Part shown: positions 1-7,107 of the stretch, in pieces | Layout of the letters: every line of letters starts with the position of its first letter | Numbering within the stretch: the stretch's first letter is position 1 | From: JBHIBR01 sp046759145 [NCBI: Nitrospinota bacterium] | GTDB taxonomy: Bacteria > UBA8248 | NCBI GenBank assembly: GCA_046759145.1 | Contig: JBHIBR010000020.1 | Location: 1 to 11,970, forward strand | DNA length: 11,970 nt | Reading direction: 5' to 3' | Position numbers and translations under genes: made by a program | The notes under the pieces: generated by a model | Databases searched by the model: none | Told to the model about the DNA's origin: nothing | The model's input: only the letters and a program-made list of their open reading frames with translations

Positions 1-694
1 TCGCCACGAAGGTGTCGGCGGGCTCGTGGTAGACCTCCCGGGGCGTCCCGATCTGCCGCACCTTCCCCTCATTCATTACGGCGATGCGGTCGCCGAGCCC
101 CATGGCTTCCACCTGGTCGTGGGTCACGTAGATGGTGGTGGTCCCGATGCGCCTCTGGAACTGCTGGAGCTCGTCCCGGGCCGAGGTCCTCAGCTTGGCG
201 TCCAGGTTGGAGAGGGGCTCGTCCAGCAAGAAGACCGCGGGCTCCCGCACCAGGGCCCGGGCCAGGGCCACCCGCTGCCGCTCTCCACCCGAGAGCTCCC
301 GGGGCTTCCGCCGGAGCAGCCGCTCGATGCCGAGCATGGAGGCCGCCCACGATACCTTCTCCGTCAGGGGCCCCTTCGCGACGCCTTGCGCCTTCAGGGG
401 GAAGGCGATGTTCTTGAACACGGTCATGTGGGGGTAGAGGGCATAGCTCTGGAAGACCATCGCGATCTTGCGGGCCCGGGGCGGCAGGTCGTTGACTATC
501 TGGTGGCCGATGATCACCTCGCCCGCGGTGGGCTTCTCAAGCCCGGCGATCATGCGGAGCAGGGTGGTCTTCCCGCACCCCGACGGGCCCAGGAGGACGA
601 GAAACTCCCCCTCCTGGGTGGAGATGTCCACCCCGTCCACCGCCCGGACCTCGCCGAAGTATTTCTTGATGCCCCGCGTCTCTACGATAGCCAT
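1..694 (-). CDS. ABC importer ATP-binding subunit (MalK/UgpC-like), 3' end beyond window
   Basis: This is the ATPase that powers a sugar- or polyol-type (CUT1-like) ABC importer at the inner face of the membrane. The first 231 codons are present and the reading frame runs off the left edge, so the C-terminal regulatory domain is not visible. Visible motifs in order are Walker A GPSGCGKTT (residues 36-44), the Q-loop Q82 in VFQSYALYPHMT, the signature LSGGERQ (134-140), Walker B VFLLDEP (154-160), the D-loop SNLD (162-165) and the switch histidine H192 in THDQVEAM. THDQVEAM and the SYALYPHMT stretch are typical of the MalK/UgpC/MsmX group. The ATG at 692-694 follows a GGAG-type ribosome site; the nearer upstream ATG is out of frame. 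It lies 105 bp downstream of the binding-protein gene on the same strand. Permease genes, if linked, must lie left of the window. The substrate cannot be assigned. Confidence 0.96.
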   Translation of the reverse strand, partial: MAIVETRGIKKYFGEVRAVDGVDISTQEGEFLVLLGPSGCGKTTLLRMIAGLEKPTAGEVIIGHQIVNDLPPRARKIAMVFQSYALYPHMTVFKNIAFPLKAQGVAKGPLTEKVSWAASMLGIERLLRRKPRELSGGERQRVALARALVREPAVFLLDEPLSNLDAKLRTSARDELQQFQRRIGTTTIYVTHDQVEAMGLGDRIAVMNEGKVRQIGTPREVYHEPADTFVA

Positions 695-736
695 CCGCGC
701 TCCATCTCCCCTCGCTGCACCTGCCCAACGCGGAGA

Positions 737-759
737 GAGGCCCCGCATGGCGGAGCCTC
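737..759 (-). promoter_or_regulatory. Intercistronic hairpin between binding protein and ATPase genes
   Basis: Arms 737-746 and 750-759 pair over 10 positions with a single C-A mismatch (742/754) around a 3-nt loop. The hairpin lies in the 105-bp gap after the binding-protein stop. No U-run follows, so it does not look like a full terminator. In other ABC operons (for example malE-malF) a hairpin in this position protects the upstream mRNA and lowers downstream expression, giving excess binding protein. That role is inferred here. An alternative fold pairs 751-755 with 761-765. Confidence 0.5.
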
Positions 760-799
760 CCTCCGGCGGCGACGACGCGAGGCCAGCACTTCTCCGATG

Positions 800-2143
800 T
801 TAGACCTTACCCCTCTCCTTCCACTTCTTGAAGATGCTCCGGACTCGCTTGTCCGCCTCGGAGAGGGCGTCCTCGGGGGACGCCTTGCCGGCGGCGGCCT
901 TGGCGAACATGGTGTTGACCACCCAGGTGCTGAAGATCTCGTCGATGGCCGCGTTGGCGTAGCCCGGATAGCCGACGTTGGTCGCCCAGGTCAGCACGTC
1001 CTCCAGGACCTTGTACTTGTCGGGAGGGGTCGCCCTCTTGTCGTGGGCGATCTGCTCCTTCAGGTCCGGCACCGTCCTGGGGAAGCAGGGGAAGTTGTAG
1101 AACGCGCTCGCCAGGAACCCCTGCTTGAAGTTGTCGATGTAGTCCACCAGGAACTTCTTGGCCCCGTCGATGTTCTCGGCGAAGTTCCAGATGACGTAGA
1201 CGTTCATCACGTGCTCGAGGCCGATGCGCCGCACGGGGCCCGCCGCCGCCTTCGCCAGCCAGATGTTCTTTGCGACGTCTATCTTCTTGACCTCGCCCGT
1301 CCGCGTGATCGAGATGGCGTTCAGGGCGAGGGAGCCCTTGCCGGCGAGCATGAAGCGGTTGTTGGAGGAGGCGTCCCAGGTGAAGACCTCGGGCGTCATC
1401 GCCTCCTGGTAGAGGGCCTTCATGAACTTGATGGCCTCCAGGGTCTGCTTGGACTTGAGGGTCGGGTTTCCTTCCTCATCCTGCACGGAGGCGCCGTACG
1501 AGTACATGAGGGCCCGCATGGCCATGCCCGTGTCGATCTCGGAGGCGAGGCCGATGCCCACCGGGTTTCCGTGCTTCTTCTTGATCTTCGCCCCGCCGAC
1601 GCGAACGTCGTCCCAGGTGTCGGGGAACATGCCCACGCTGTCCCACAGGTCCTTGCGGTAGTTGACGGGGTCGGGGACGTAGCTGTCCGAGAAGCCATAG
1701 AACTTCTTCGTCTTGGGGTTGTAAGTGCTGCGGATGGCCAGCGGGATGGCCTTTCCGTTCCGGCGCTCGGCCTCCTGGTAGACGTCGCGCAGGTCGACGA
1801 CCTGGTCCTCATAGACCGGAAGGGGCCACAGGGCCAGAAACAGGTCGTGGCCCTTCTGGGCGCGCACCTCGGCCGCGGCCCGGGCGTTGATGAGGGCGAT
1901 GCCCACGTTGTCCACGATCACTTCTGTGTTGTTCTTCGCGCCCCACTCTTTGGTGTATACGTTGTTGAACCACTTGTCGTAGGCCGGCACGAAGTGGTTC
2001 CACTGGAGGATCTTGAGCGTTTTCGCCGCCCGGGCTCGCCCGGGGATGATGATGTTCGCTCCCAGCCCCGCCGCCAGCGCCCCCGCGCCGGTCGCCTTGA
2101 TGAACTGCCGCCGGGTGATCCGCCCCTTTCCCTTCGATGCCAT
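800..2143 (-). CDS. Extracellular solute-binding protein with Tat signal (ABC importer)
   Basis: This is a periplasmic substrate-binding protein of the extracellular solute-binding family 1 type, 447 aa, which delivers ligand to an ABC importer. The N-terminus has a clear twin-arginine export signal: TRRQFIK at residues 10-16, then a hydrophobic alanine/glycine stretch and a probable cleavage site near GRARA-A (about residue 39). Export by Tat implies folding before export. The mature part opens with KTLKILQWNHFVPAYDKWF, as in sugar or polyol binders, and the length suits that family. The ATG at 2141-2143 has a strong AGGGAGGAGG ribosome site. It is the first gene after a long structured leader and precedes the ATPase gene on the same strand. 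The ligand is unknown: nothing in the sequence separates sugar, polyol, glycerol-phosphate or another substrate. Confidence 0.95.
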   Translation of the reverse strand: MASKGKGRITRRQFIKATGAGALAAGLGANIIIPGRARAAKTLKILQWNHFVPAYDKWFNNVYTKEWGAKNNTEVIVDNVGIALINARAAAEVRAQKGHDLFLALWPLPVYEDQVVDLRDVYQEAERRNGKAIPLAIRSTYNPKTKKFYGFSDSYVPDPVNYRKDLWDSVGMFPDTWDDVRVGGAKIKKKHGNPVGIGLASEIDTGMAMRALMYSYGASVQDEEGNPTLKSKQTLEAIKFMKALYQEAMTPEVFTWDASSNNRFMLAGKGSLALNAISITRTGEVKKIDVAKNIWLAKAAAGPVRRIGLEHVMNVYVIWNFAENIDGAKKFLVDYIDNFKQGFLASAFYNFPCFPRTVPDLKEQIAHDKRATPPDKYKVLEDVLTWATNVGYPGYANAAIDEIFSTWVVNTMFAKAAAGKASPEDALSEADKRVRSIFKKWKERGKV

Positions 2144-2438
2144 GGTAACCCCTCCTCCCTTTGGGGCTCTCTCCTGAGCCCTTCCTGCTCCCCCCTGATG
2201 GTCGCCCCCAGCCCCTCACCACCGCGCAGGCTCAGAGCGGGCCGGGAATGGCGACCATCTCCTCCTCGCGGACCTGGATACTGGCACGCATACCCGCCGC
2301 GAAGCGATACCCCTCTCAGAGTGGGAGAAATCCGGCCTCCCCCCGCCCCACGGTTTTTCCGAGCGGGCCGCCAAAGCTCCCTGCCTCTGTGTTACCCCTC
2401 CCCCTGTGGGTCTGGCCTCAGGTGCCGGATTTGCTTTC
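2144..2438 (-). promoter_or_regulatory. Long structured 5' leader of the binding-protein operon
   Basis: About 295 nt separate the inferred transcription start (near 2438) from the binding-protein ATG, with no convincing reading frame. Read on the minus strand, the RNA can form three elements. The first is a 9-bp perfect stem that closes a domain of about 105 nt right at the 5' end (arms 2424-2432 and 2328-2336). The second is a long hairpin with a 10-bp perfect outer stem (2250-2259 with 2197-2206) and, past a 3-nt bulge, 8 more pairs including one G-U. The third is a 6-bp hairpin (2164-2169 with 2176-2181) ending 14 nt before the ribosome site. I do not recognise a known riboswitch consensus in it. 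A cis-regulatory RNA is inferred; pairing is seen by eye only. Confidence 0.5.
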
Positions 2439-2444
2439 CGCAGC

Positions 2445-2453
2445 ATTATACCA
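2445..2453 (-). promoter_or_regulatory. Extended -10 promoter for the binding-protein operon
   Basis: On the minus strand the sequence reads TGGTATAAT: a perfect TATAAT box (2445-2450) preceded by the TG of an extended -10 element. The -35 position is poor (CTCGCA at a 17-bp spacing), as is usual for extended -10 promoters. Transcription would begin near 2438. The box is flanked by a 6-bp inverted repeat (CGGATT at 2426-2431 and AATCCG at 2453-2458), a possible repressor site. Confidence 0.6.
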
Positions 2454-2484
2454 ATCCGATCACCATATGCGAGGGAAATTTTTG

Positions 2485-2508
2485 CCCCCCGGCGCGGCGC
2501 CGTGGGGG
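2485..2508 (-). terminator. Strong GC hairpin after the minus-strand leuCD-type operon
   Basis: Arms 2485-2495 and 2497-2508 pair over 11 bp with one bulged T at 2503. The hairpin lies 34 bp past the stop of the small membrane-protein gene and about 32 bp before the next minus-strand promoter. On the minus strand it is followed by GCAAAAATTT rather than a U-run, so it is a weak candidate for intrinsic termination. It may act as a 3' end stabiliser or with Rho. The 1-nt gap means the apical pairs must open. Confidence 0.35.
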
Positions 2509-2541
2509 AGCCTTGTCCCCCCCTGCGGCGGACGCCGAACC

Positions 2542-2748
2542 TCAGCGCCCCCGGGGCGAGCGCACGGAGGACCTCAGGTAGAGGGCCAGGGCGGCGGAGG
2601 CGAGCAGGGAGGCGCCGCTGCGCAGGAGCGCCCAGTAGCTGCTCGTCTGGGAAAAGTGCGCAAGCTCCCACATCGCGTAGCCGACGAAGAAGACGAGCGC
2701 GGTCACGAAGAGACGCTGGCAGCTGGCGAAGCGCGCGAGCTCCCTCAA
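2542..2748 (-). CDS. Small hypothetical membrane protein, two predicted helices
   Basis: This is a 68-residue protein of no recognised family. It has two hydrophobic stretches, about residues 12-27 (RLFVTALVFFVGYAMW) and 44-58 (SGASLLASAALALYL), joined by a short polar loop, with a basic C-terminus (RSSVRSPRGR). It is probably an inner-membrane hairpin protein with both ends inside. The start is a TTG at 2746-2748 with only a weak AGAGG site. It is the only ATG/GTG/TTG start in the open frame upstream of the hydrophobic part. It lies 46 bp after the quinone oxidoreductase stop on the same strand and so probably closes that operon. Its composition looks coding, but a chance frame cannot be excluded at this length. 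Confidence 0.5.
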   Translation of the reverse strand: MRELARFASCQRLFVTALVFFVGYAMWELAHFSQTSSYWALLRSGASLLASAALALYLRSSVRSPRGR

Positions 2749-2794
2749 GGAATCGAGCCTCTGCGCCGGCGCCGATCCGTAGCCCGGAATGGTC

Positions 2795-3763
2795 CTACGG
2801 GATCAGGAGCACCTTCCCGGTCGTCTTCCGGCCCTCGAGGGCCTTGTGAGCTTCGGCGGCCTCCTGGAGGGGGAATTCCCTATCCACCCGCAGCTTGAGC
2901 TTCCCCGCCTTGACCCAGCCGAGGACCTCGCCCGCGCGCTCGATGAGCTCCTCCCGGGTGAAGATGTGGTGGAGGAGGCCCGGGCGCGTGAGGAAGATCG
3001 AGCCTTTGACGTTCAAGGTCTGGAGCTCCACCGGCGGCACCGGGCCGCTCGCCGCGCCGAAGGCCGCCATCACGCCGCGCCGGGCGAGGCAGTTCAAGCT
3101 CTTGTCGAAGGTCGTCTTGCCCACGCCGTCGTAGACCACCCGGACGCCCTTGCCGCCGGTGAGCTTCTTCACCTCCTCCTCGAAGTCCCGCTCGGTGTAG
3201 AGGATGACGTGGTCGGCGCCGGCCTCTTTTGCGAGCTTCGCCTTCTCCCCGGTGGAGACCGTGCCGATGACGGTGGCGCCGCGCATCTTCGCCACCTGGC
3301 AGAGGAGGAGGCCGACGCCCCCCGCCGCGGCGTGGACGAGGCACCAGTCCCCCTCCCGGAGCGGACAGGTGGAGGTGACCAGGTAGTGGGCCGTCATCCC
3401 CTGGAGCATGGCGGCCGCCCCGGCCTTGGCGTCGAGGCCCTCGGGGAGCTTCACCAGCCGCTGGGCGGGGACGGCGTTGTACTCGGCGTAGGAGCCGGGC
3501 ACGCCCGTGTAGGCGACCTGGTCGCCCACCTTCACCTCGCTCACCCCGGGGCCGACCGCCGTCACGTTTCCGCCCGCCTCCATGCCCAGGGTGAAGGGCA
3601 ACTGCGCCTTGTAGATGCCCTTGCGGAAGTAGATGTCGATGAAGTTGAGCCCGGCCGCCGCGATCCTCACCACGGCCTGGCCTCCGCCCGGCGTGGGCTC
3701 GGGAACATCCTCGTATTGGAGAACCTCAGGACCGCCCGTTGTGTGCACGCGTACCGCTTTCAT
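2795..3763 (-). CDS. Zinc-independent NAD(P)H:quinone oxidoreductase, MDR superfamily
   Basis: This 322-aa medium-chain dehydrogenase/reductase is close to the QOR (zeta-crystallin) group, which uses NADPH to reduce quinones or enones. The N-terminal GroES-like domain begins MKAVRVHTTGGPEVLQYEDV and contains GLNFIDIYFRKGIY (residues 38-51). The Rossmann domain has the glycine motif AAAGGVG (145-151). TGEKAKLAKEAGADHVI (171-187) gives a lysine where NADPH-binding members hold the 2'-phosphate. The catalytic and structural zinc cysteines of true alcohol dehydrogenases are absent, as expected for QOR. I chose the ATG at 3761-3763 because GGAGG lies just upstream and the family starts MKAV; a GTG five codons earlier is less likely. 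It lies 37 bp after leuD on the same strand, so co-transcription is likely. The true substrate is unknown. Confidence 0.94.
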   Translation of the reverse strand: MKAVRVHTTGGPEVLQYEDVPEPTPGGGQAVVRIAAAGLNFIDIYFRKGIYKAQLPFTLGMEAGGNVTAVGPGVSEVKVGDQVAYTGVPGSYAEYNAVPAQRLVKLPEGLDAKAGAAAMLQGMTAHYLVTSTCPLREGDWCLVHAAAGGVGLLLCQVAKMRGATVIGTVSTGEKAKLAKEAGADHVILYTERDFEEEVKKLTGGKGVRVVYDGVGKTTFDKSLNCLARRGVMAAFGAASGPVPPVELQTLNVKGSIFLTRPGLLHHIFTREELIERAGEVLGWVKAGKLKLRVDREFPLQEAAEAHKALEGRKTTGKVLLIP

Positions 3764-3800
3764 GTGGGAGCCCTCCACCCGACCTCAAGAGGAGATACCT

Positions 3801-4307
3801 TCAGAAAACCAGATCCCCCTTCTTCTCGATGTACTCCAGGATGCCCCCGGCGCCCAGGATGGTCATCATCACCGGGGGGATGGCGGCCGCCCGGAGGGCG
3901 AACTCCTGGGTCAGGTCCTTCACCTCGCCCGTCTCGAGGTTCACCTCCAGCTCGTCCCCCTGCTGGATGCGCGAGGTCTCCACGGTGAGGGCGGGCATCC
4001 CGATGCTGAAACAGTTGCGGTAGAAGATGCGCGCGAAGCCCTTGGCCAGCACCACGGGCACGCCCGCCATCTTGATGAGGCGCGCCGCGTGCTCCCGGGA
4101 GGAACCCTTGCCGAAGTTCATCCCCCCGGCCACGATGTAGGTCTTGTCCCCCTTGGCGGCGGCGGGGGCGAAGGCGGGGTCGGCGTCCTCCAGCACGTGC
4201 TTCACGAACTCGGGCATGTTCCCCCGCAGGTGGTAGTATCGCCCCGGCGCGATGAGGTCGGTGGAGATCTGGTCGCCGAACTTCCAGGCCACTCCCTTGA
4301 GGGCCAT
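3801..4307 (-). CDS. leuD: 3-isopropylmalate dehydratase small subunit (LeuD-type)
   Basis: This is the small (swivel-domain) subunit of an aconitase-family isomerase, 168 aa, the compact form seen in archaea and many bacteria. It pairs with the large subunit encoded just upstream to convert 2-isopropylmalate to 3-isopropylmalate in leucine synthesis. Visible motifs are FGDQISTDLIAPGRY (residues 10-24) and GKGSSREHA (66-74), the classical swivel-domain loop whose serine and arginine contact substrate. The substrate-recognition loop reads YYHLRGNMPE (24-33). This differs from the loops I know in characterised LeuD proteins, so a related substrate (homoaconitate, citramalate or a dimethylmalate type) is possible. 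The ATG at 4305-4307 follows AGGAGG, which overlaps the leuC stop; the genes are 11 bp apart, so translational coupling is likely. Confidence 0.92.
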   Translation of the reverse strand: MALKGVAWKFGDQISTDLIAPGRYYHLRGNMPEFVKHVLEDADPAFAPAAAKGDKTYIVAGGMNFGKGSSREHAARLIKMAGVPVVLAKGFARIFYRNCFSIGMPALTVETSRIQQGDELEVNLETGEVKDLTQEFALRAAAIPPVMMTILGAGGILEYIEKKGDLVF

Positions 4308-4318
4308 GGCTCACCCTC

Positions 4319-5581
4319 CTAGGGGTAGTCCCGCGGGTCGGCCACCTTCCCCGCGATGGCGCAGGCGGCGGCCGTGGCCGGGGAAGAGAGGTAGACGAAG
4401 GACTGGGGGTTGCCCAGCCGGCCCATGAAGTTGCGGTTCTGGGCCGCCACGCACACCTCCCCATCCCCCAGCATCCCGTGGTGGATCCCCGGGCAGGGCC
4501 CGCAGCCCGCCGTGCCGAAGTTCACCCCCGCCTCCAGGAAGATGTCCAGAAGCCCCTCCTTGAGGGCGCGGTGGTAGACCGAGCGGGAGCCGGGGTAGAT
4601 GAGGAAGCGCGTGTCGGGGTGGACGCGCTCGCCCTTCAACACCTGGGCCGCCGCCCGCAGGTCGTCCATGCGGCCGTTGGTGCAGGTGCCGACAAAGACC
4701 TGGTCCACCTTGATCCCCTCCTTGGCCACCTCCCGCACGGGCTTCACGTTGCCGGGCTGGTGGGGGAGGGAGATGAGGGGCTCCAGCTTCGAGCAGTCGA
4801 TCTCGATGACCTTCTCGTAGGTCGCATCGGGGTCGGCGCTGAGGGCGACCCACTCCTCCCCGCGCCCCCGCTCTTCGAGCCAGCCCTTGGTCACCTCGTC
4901 CGAGGGGAAAAGCCCCAGCTTGGCGTCCGCCTCCTGGGCCATGCTGCTCACGGTGGAGCGGGCGTCCATAGAAAGCTGGGGGACCACCTCCCCCCCGTAT
5001 TCCATGGCCTTGTAGCTCCCCCCCTCATCGCCGATCTGGCAGATGATGTGGAGGATGATGTCTTTGGAGTACACCCCCGCGTGGAGTTTCCCCTGGAGCT
5101 CAAAGCGCAGCGTCTCGGGCACGCGGAACCACATCTTCCCCAGCGCCAGCGCGATGGCGGCGTCGGTGGAGCCCATCCCCGTGGCGAAGGCGGCGAGCGC
5201 CCCCGCCGTGCAGGTGTGGGAGTCCGCCCCCACCACCACGTCGCCCGGCTTCACGTGGTTCTCCCCCAGGAGCACGTGGCTGATCCCCTCGCCCACGTCG
5301 GCCAGGATGGCCCCGGTGTTCTTGGCGAACTGCCGCATGTGGACCTGGAGGTTGCTCAGGTCCGCCCGGGGGCTGGGGCCCGTGTGGTCGATGGTGAGGA
5401 AGGCCCGCTGGGGGTGCATCACGTAGTCCTTCCCCTTCATCTTACGGATCATCTCGAAAGAGAGGGGGCCCGTGCCGTCCTGGACGATGGCCATGTCCAC
5501 CTCGGCCACCACAATCTCCCCCGCCCGGACCTCGCGTCCGAGCTTGCGCGCCATGATCCTCTCGGCAAGCGTCATGCCCAT
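4319..5581 (-). CDS. leuC: 3-isopropylmalate dehydratase large subunit (LeuC-type)
   Basis: This is the large, [4Fe-4S]-cluster subunit of an aconitase-family hydro-lyase, 420 aa, matching the shorter LeuC class rather than the form of about 466 aa in E. coli. The three cluster cysteines are C300 in GTCTNGR and C360 and C363 in GCGPCPG. VGADSHTCTAGAL (117-129) and DHTGPSPRADLSNLQ (65-79) are family landmarks. The dehydratase acts in the cytoplasm with the LeuD product. The ATG at 5579-5581 has AAGGTG upstream; the second ATG (5573-5575) is also possible. The gene follows a 107-aa coiled-coil gene by 29 bp and overlaps the ribosome site of leuD. No leuA or leuB is in view, so the pathway assignment rests on sequence alone; homoaconitase or a methylmalate-type isomerase is the alternative. 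Confidence 0.94.
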   Translation of the reverse strand: MGMTLAERIMARKLGREVRAGEIVVAEVDMAIVQDGTGPLSFEMIRKMKGKDYVMHPQRAFLTIDHTGPSPRADLSNLQVHMRQFAKNTGAILADVGEGISHVLLGENHVKPGDVVVGADSHTCTAGALAAFATGMGSTDAAIALALGKMWFRVPETLRFELQGKLHAGVYSKDIILHIICQIGDEGGSYKAMEYGGEVVPQLSMDARSTVSSMAQEADAKLGLFPSDEVTKGWLEERGRGEEWVALSADPDATYEKVIEIDCSKLEPLISLPHQPGNVKPVREVAKEGIKVDQVFVGTCTNGRMDDLRAAAQVLKGERVHPDTRFLIYPGSRSVYHRALKEGLLDIFLEAGVNFGTAGCGPCPGIHHGMLGDGEVCVAAQNRNFMGRLGNPQSFVYLSSPATAAACAIAGKVADPRDYP

Positions 5582-5610
5582 TGCCGCTCACCTTCTCGTT
5601 GAGAGGGCGC

Positions 5611-5934
5611 CTAGCCTCCCCCCTTCCGGATGGCCGCGATGCGGGCGTCGCGCTCCTCCAGGAGCCGCCCTCTCTCCCGCGCGCCTTCCTCCCGCAGGGC
5701 CTGGATCTCCTCGCCCGCGGCGGTCTGCTCCGCCACCGAAAGGGGGAGCCCGCCGCTCAGCGCCGAGATCTCCTGCTGGAGCATGACCTCCTTCTCGGCC
5801 AGCTTCGCCTCGCACTCCTTCTCCACCTCCCGGATGCGCTCCCGCTGCTCGGGGGTGAGCTTCTCCCGCTCCTTGCGGGCCTCCTGGGCGAGCTTGGCCG
5901 TCCTCTCCATGGCGAGCTCCCGCGCGCTCTTCAT
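5611..5934 (-). CDS. Hypothetical charged coiled-coil protein, 107 aa
   Basis: I do not recognise the family. The protein is highly charged, rich in Glu, Arg, Lys and Ala, with no signal peptide or membrane segment. Residues 1-57 form one probable long helix with heptad-like spacing (for example KLTPEQRERIREVEKE). A short break follows at SGGLPL (60-65), then a second helix (about 68-103). This suggests an antiparallel or dimeric coiled coil. Aspartate appears only once. There are one cysteine (C41) and no histidine, so it is not an obvious metal binder. The ATG at 5932-5934 has an AGGGGGG site about 9 nt upstream. It is the first gene of the minus-strand run ahead of leuC, 29 bp away, and divergent from the dehydratase gene. 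Operon position suggests a link to the isomerase but shows no function. Confidence 0.75.
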   Translation of the reverse strand: MKSARELAMERTAKLAQEARKEREKLTPEQRERIREVEKECEAKLAEKEVMLQQEISALSGGLPLSVAEQTAAGEEIQALREEGARERGRLLEERDARIAAIRKGGG

Positions 5935-6072
5935 CGCTCAGGCCCCCCTTCAAAACCTGCATGCCAGCCTTTTCCCCGAGCTTACCACAGAGCGGGCTTG
6001 GCTTGCCCCCTCCCCCTTCGCCCTTCCCGGGGAAGCTCCCTTGTCGGTTTGCCAGGGGGAGGGGAGGGGGTT

Positions 6073-7107
6073 ATGATGCGGGATGCCCTCGGGTCCTGGT
6101 TCTGCCGCCCCGGGCATTCGGAAAGGCGACCCTTGAAGCCTCCCACCTTCGAGGATGTGCTGCGGGCGCGCCGGGTGGTCTACCGCTTCCTGGCACCCAC
6201 CCCCTTCCACGAGGTGCTCCCCTTGAGCGAGCGCCTGGGCTGCCGATATTACCTGAAGTTCGAGAGCATGCAACCCACCGGGGCTTTCAAGGTGCGCGGG
6301 GGGGTGAACCTCCTCTCCCGGCTCAGCCCCGAGGAGCGCCGCAGGGGCGTCATCACCGCCTCGACGGGAAACCACGGCCAGTCGGTCGCCTTCGCGGCGC
6401 GGGCCGCGGGCGTGCGGGCCATCGTGGCCGCCCCCGAGGGGGCCAACCGGGACAAGGTGTCCGCCATGCGGGCGCTGGGTGCGGAGGTGGTGTTCCGGGG
6501 GAGGGATTTCGACGAGGCCCGCGGGTGGGTGGAGGAGGAGGCCGAGCGGCAGGGCTATCGCTACATCCACTCGGCCAACGAGCCCCTGCTCATCGCGGGG
6601 GTGGCCACCGAGGCCCTTGAGATCTTCGAGGCGCTCCCCGAGGCAGATGTGCTCCTGGTGCCGGTGGGCGGAGGGAGCGGGGTCTCGGGCTGCGGGATCG
6701 TGGCGCGAGCCCTGAAGCCCGGTGTGCGCATCATCGGGGTGCAGGCCGAGCGGGCGCCCGCCGTCTACCGCTCCTTCCGGGCGGGGCGAGCGATGGAGGA
6801 ACCCTCGGCGGCCACCTTCGCCGAGGGGCTCGCGACGCGGGTTCCTTTCGAGCTGACCTTCTCCCTCATCCGGCAACTGGTGGACGAGATGGTCCTGGTG
6901 AGCGAGGCGGAGATGGTCTCGGCGATCCGGCTTCTGGCCGAGACGGCCCATGTGGTGGCCGAGGGGGCGGGGGCGGCTGCCACCGCGGCCGCCTTCAAGC
7001 TCAAGGACTCCCTCCGCGGCCGCCACGTGGTGGGCCTGCTCACGGGTCGAAACCTCCCCCTCGCCCACCTCCGGCTCATCCTCGACGGAGGCGTTCCGGA
7101 ACCGTGA
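6073..7107 (+). CDS. PLP-dependent threonine/serine dehydratase, short form
   Basis: This is a fold-type II PLP enzyme, 344 aa from the first ATG, most like threonine ammonia-lyase and serine racemase. It probably turns L-threonine or L-serine into a 2-oxo acid and ammonia in the cytoplasm. The PLP lysine is K73 in QPTGAFKVRG. ASTGNHGQS (96-104) is the substrate-carboxylate loop and PVGGGSGVSG (197-206) the phosphate-binding loop. There is no C-terminal ACT-type regulatory domain, unlike biosynthetic IlvA, so allosteric feedback by isoleucine is unlikely. Where the family usually has SGGN, this protein has TGRN (324-327). The ATG pair at 6073/6076 has a GGGGAGGGGG site close by. A TTG at 6133 with GGAAAGG upstream is a serious rival, because family alignments begin near LKPPTFEDVL. 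The stop overlaps the priA start. Threo-3-hydroxyaspartate lyase is another possible activity. Confidence 0.9.
   Translation: MMRDALGSWFCRPGHSERRPLKPPTFEDVLRARRVVYRFLAPTPFHEVLPLSERLGCRYYLKFESMQPTGAFKVRGGVNLLSRLSPEERRRGVITASTGNHGQSVAFAARAAGVRAIVAAPEGANRDKVSAMRALGAEVVFRGRDFDEARGWVEEEAERQGYRYIHSANEPLLIAGVATEALEIFEALPEADVLLVPVGGGSGVSGCGIVARALKPGVRIIGVQAERAPAVYRSFRAGRAMEEPSAATFAEGLATRVPFELTFSLIRQLVDEMVLVSEAEMVSAIRLLAETAHVVAEGAGAAATAAAFKLKDSLRGRHVVGLLTGRNLPLAHLRLILDGGVPEP

Noticed and set aside
2300-2330. CTGAGAGGGG in the importer leader as a TPP riboswitch signature
   Set aside because: The remaining conserved TPP elements are not found at the expected positions.
26-2581. An 851-codon open frame on the plus strand
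   Set aside because: It is antisense to the ATPase and binding-protein genes, which have clear motifs; it is a product of high GC at third positions.
5935-6072. Promoters in the divergent gap between the coiled-coil gene and the dehydratase
   Set aside because: Both genes need promoters here, but no -35/-10 pair is good enough to place; the best minus-strand candidate (TGGTAAGCT) is weak.
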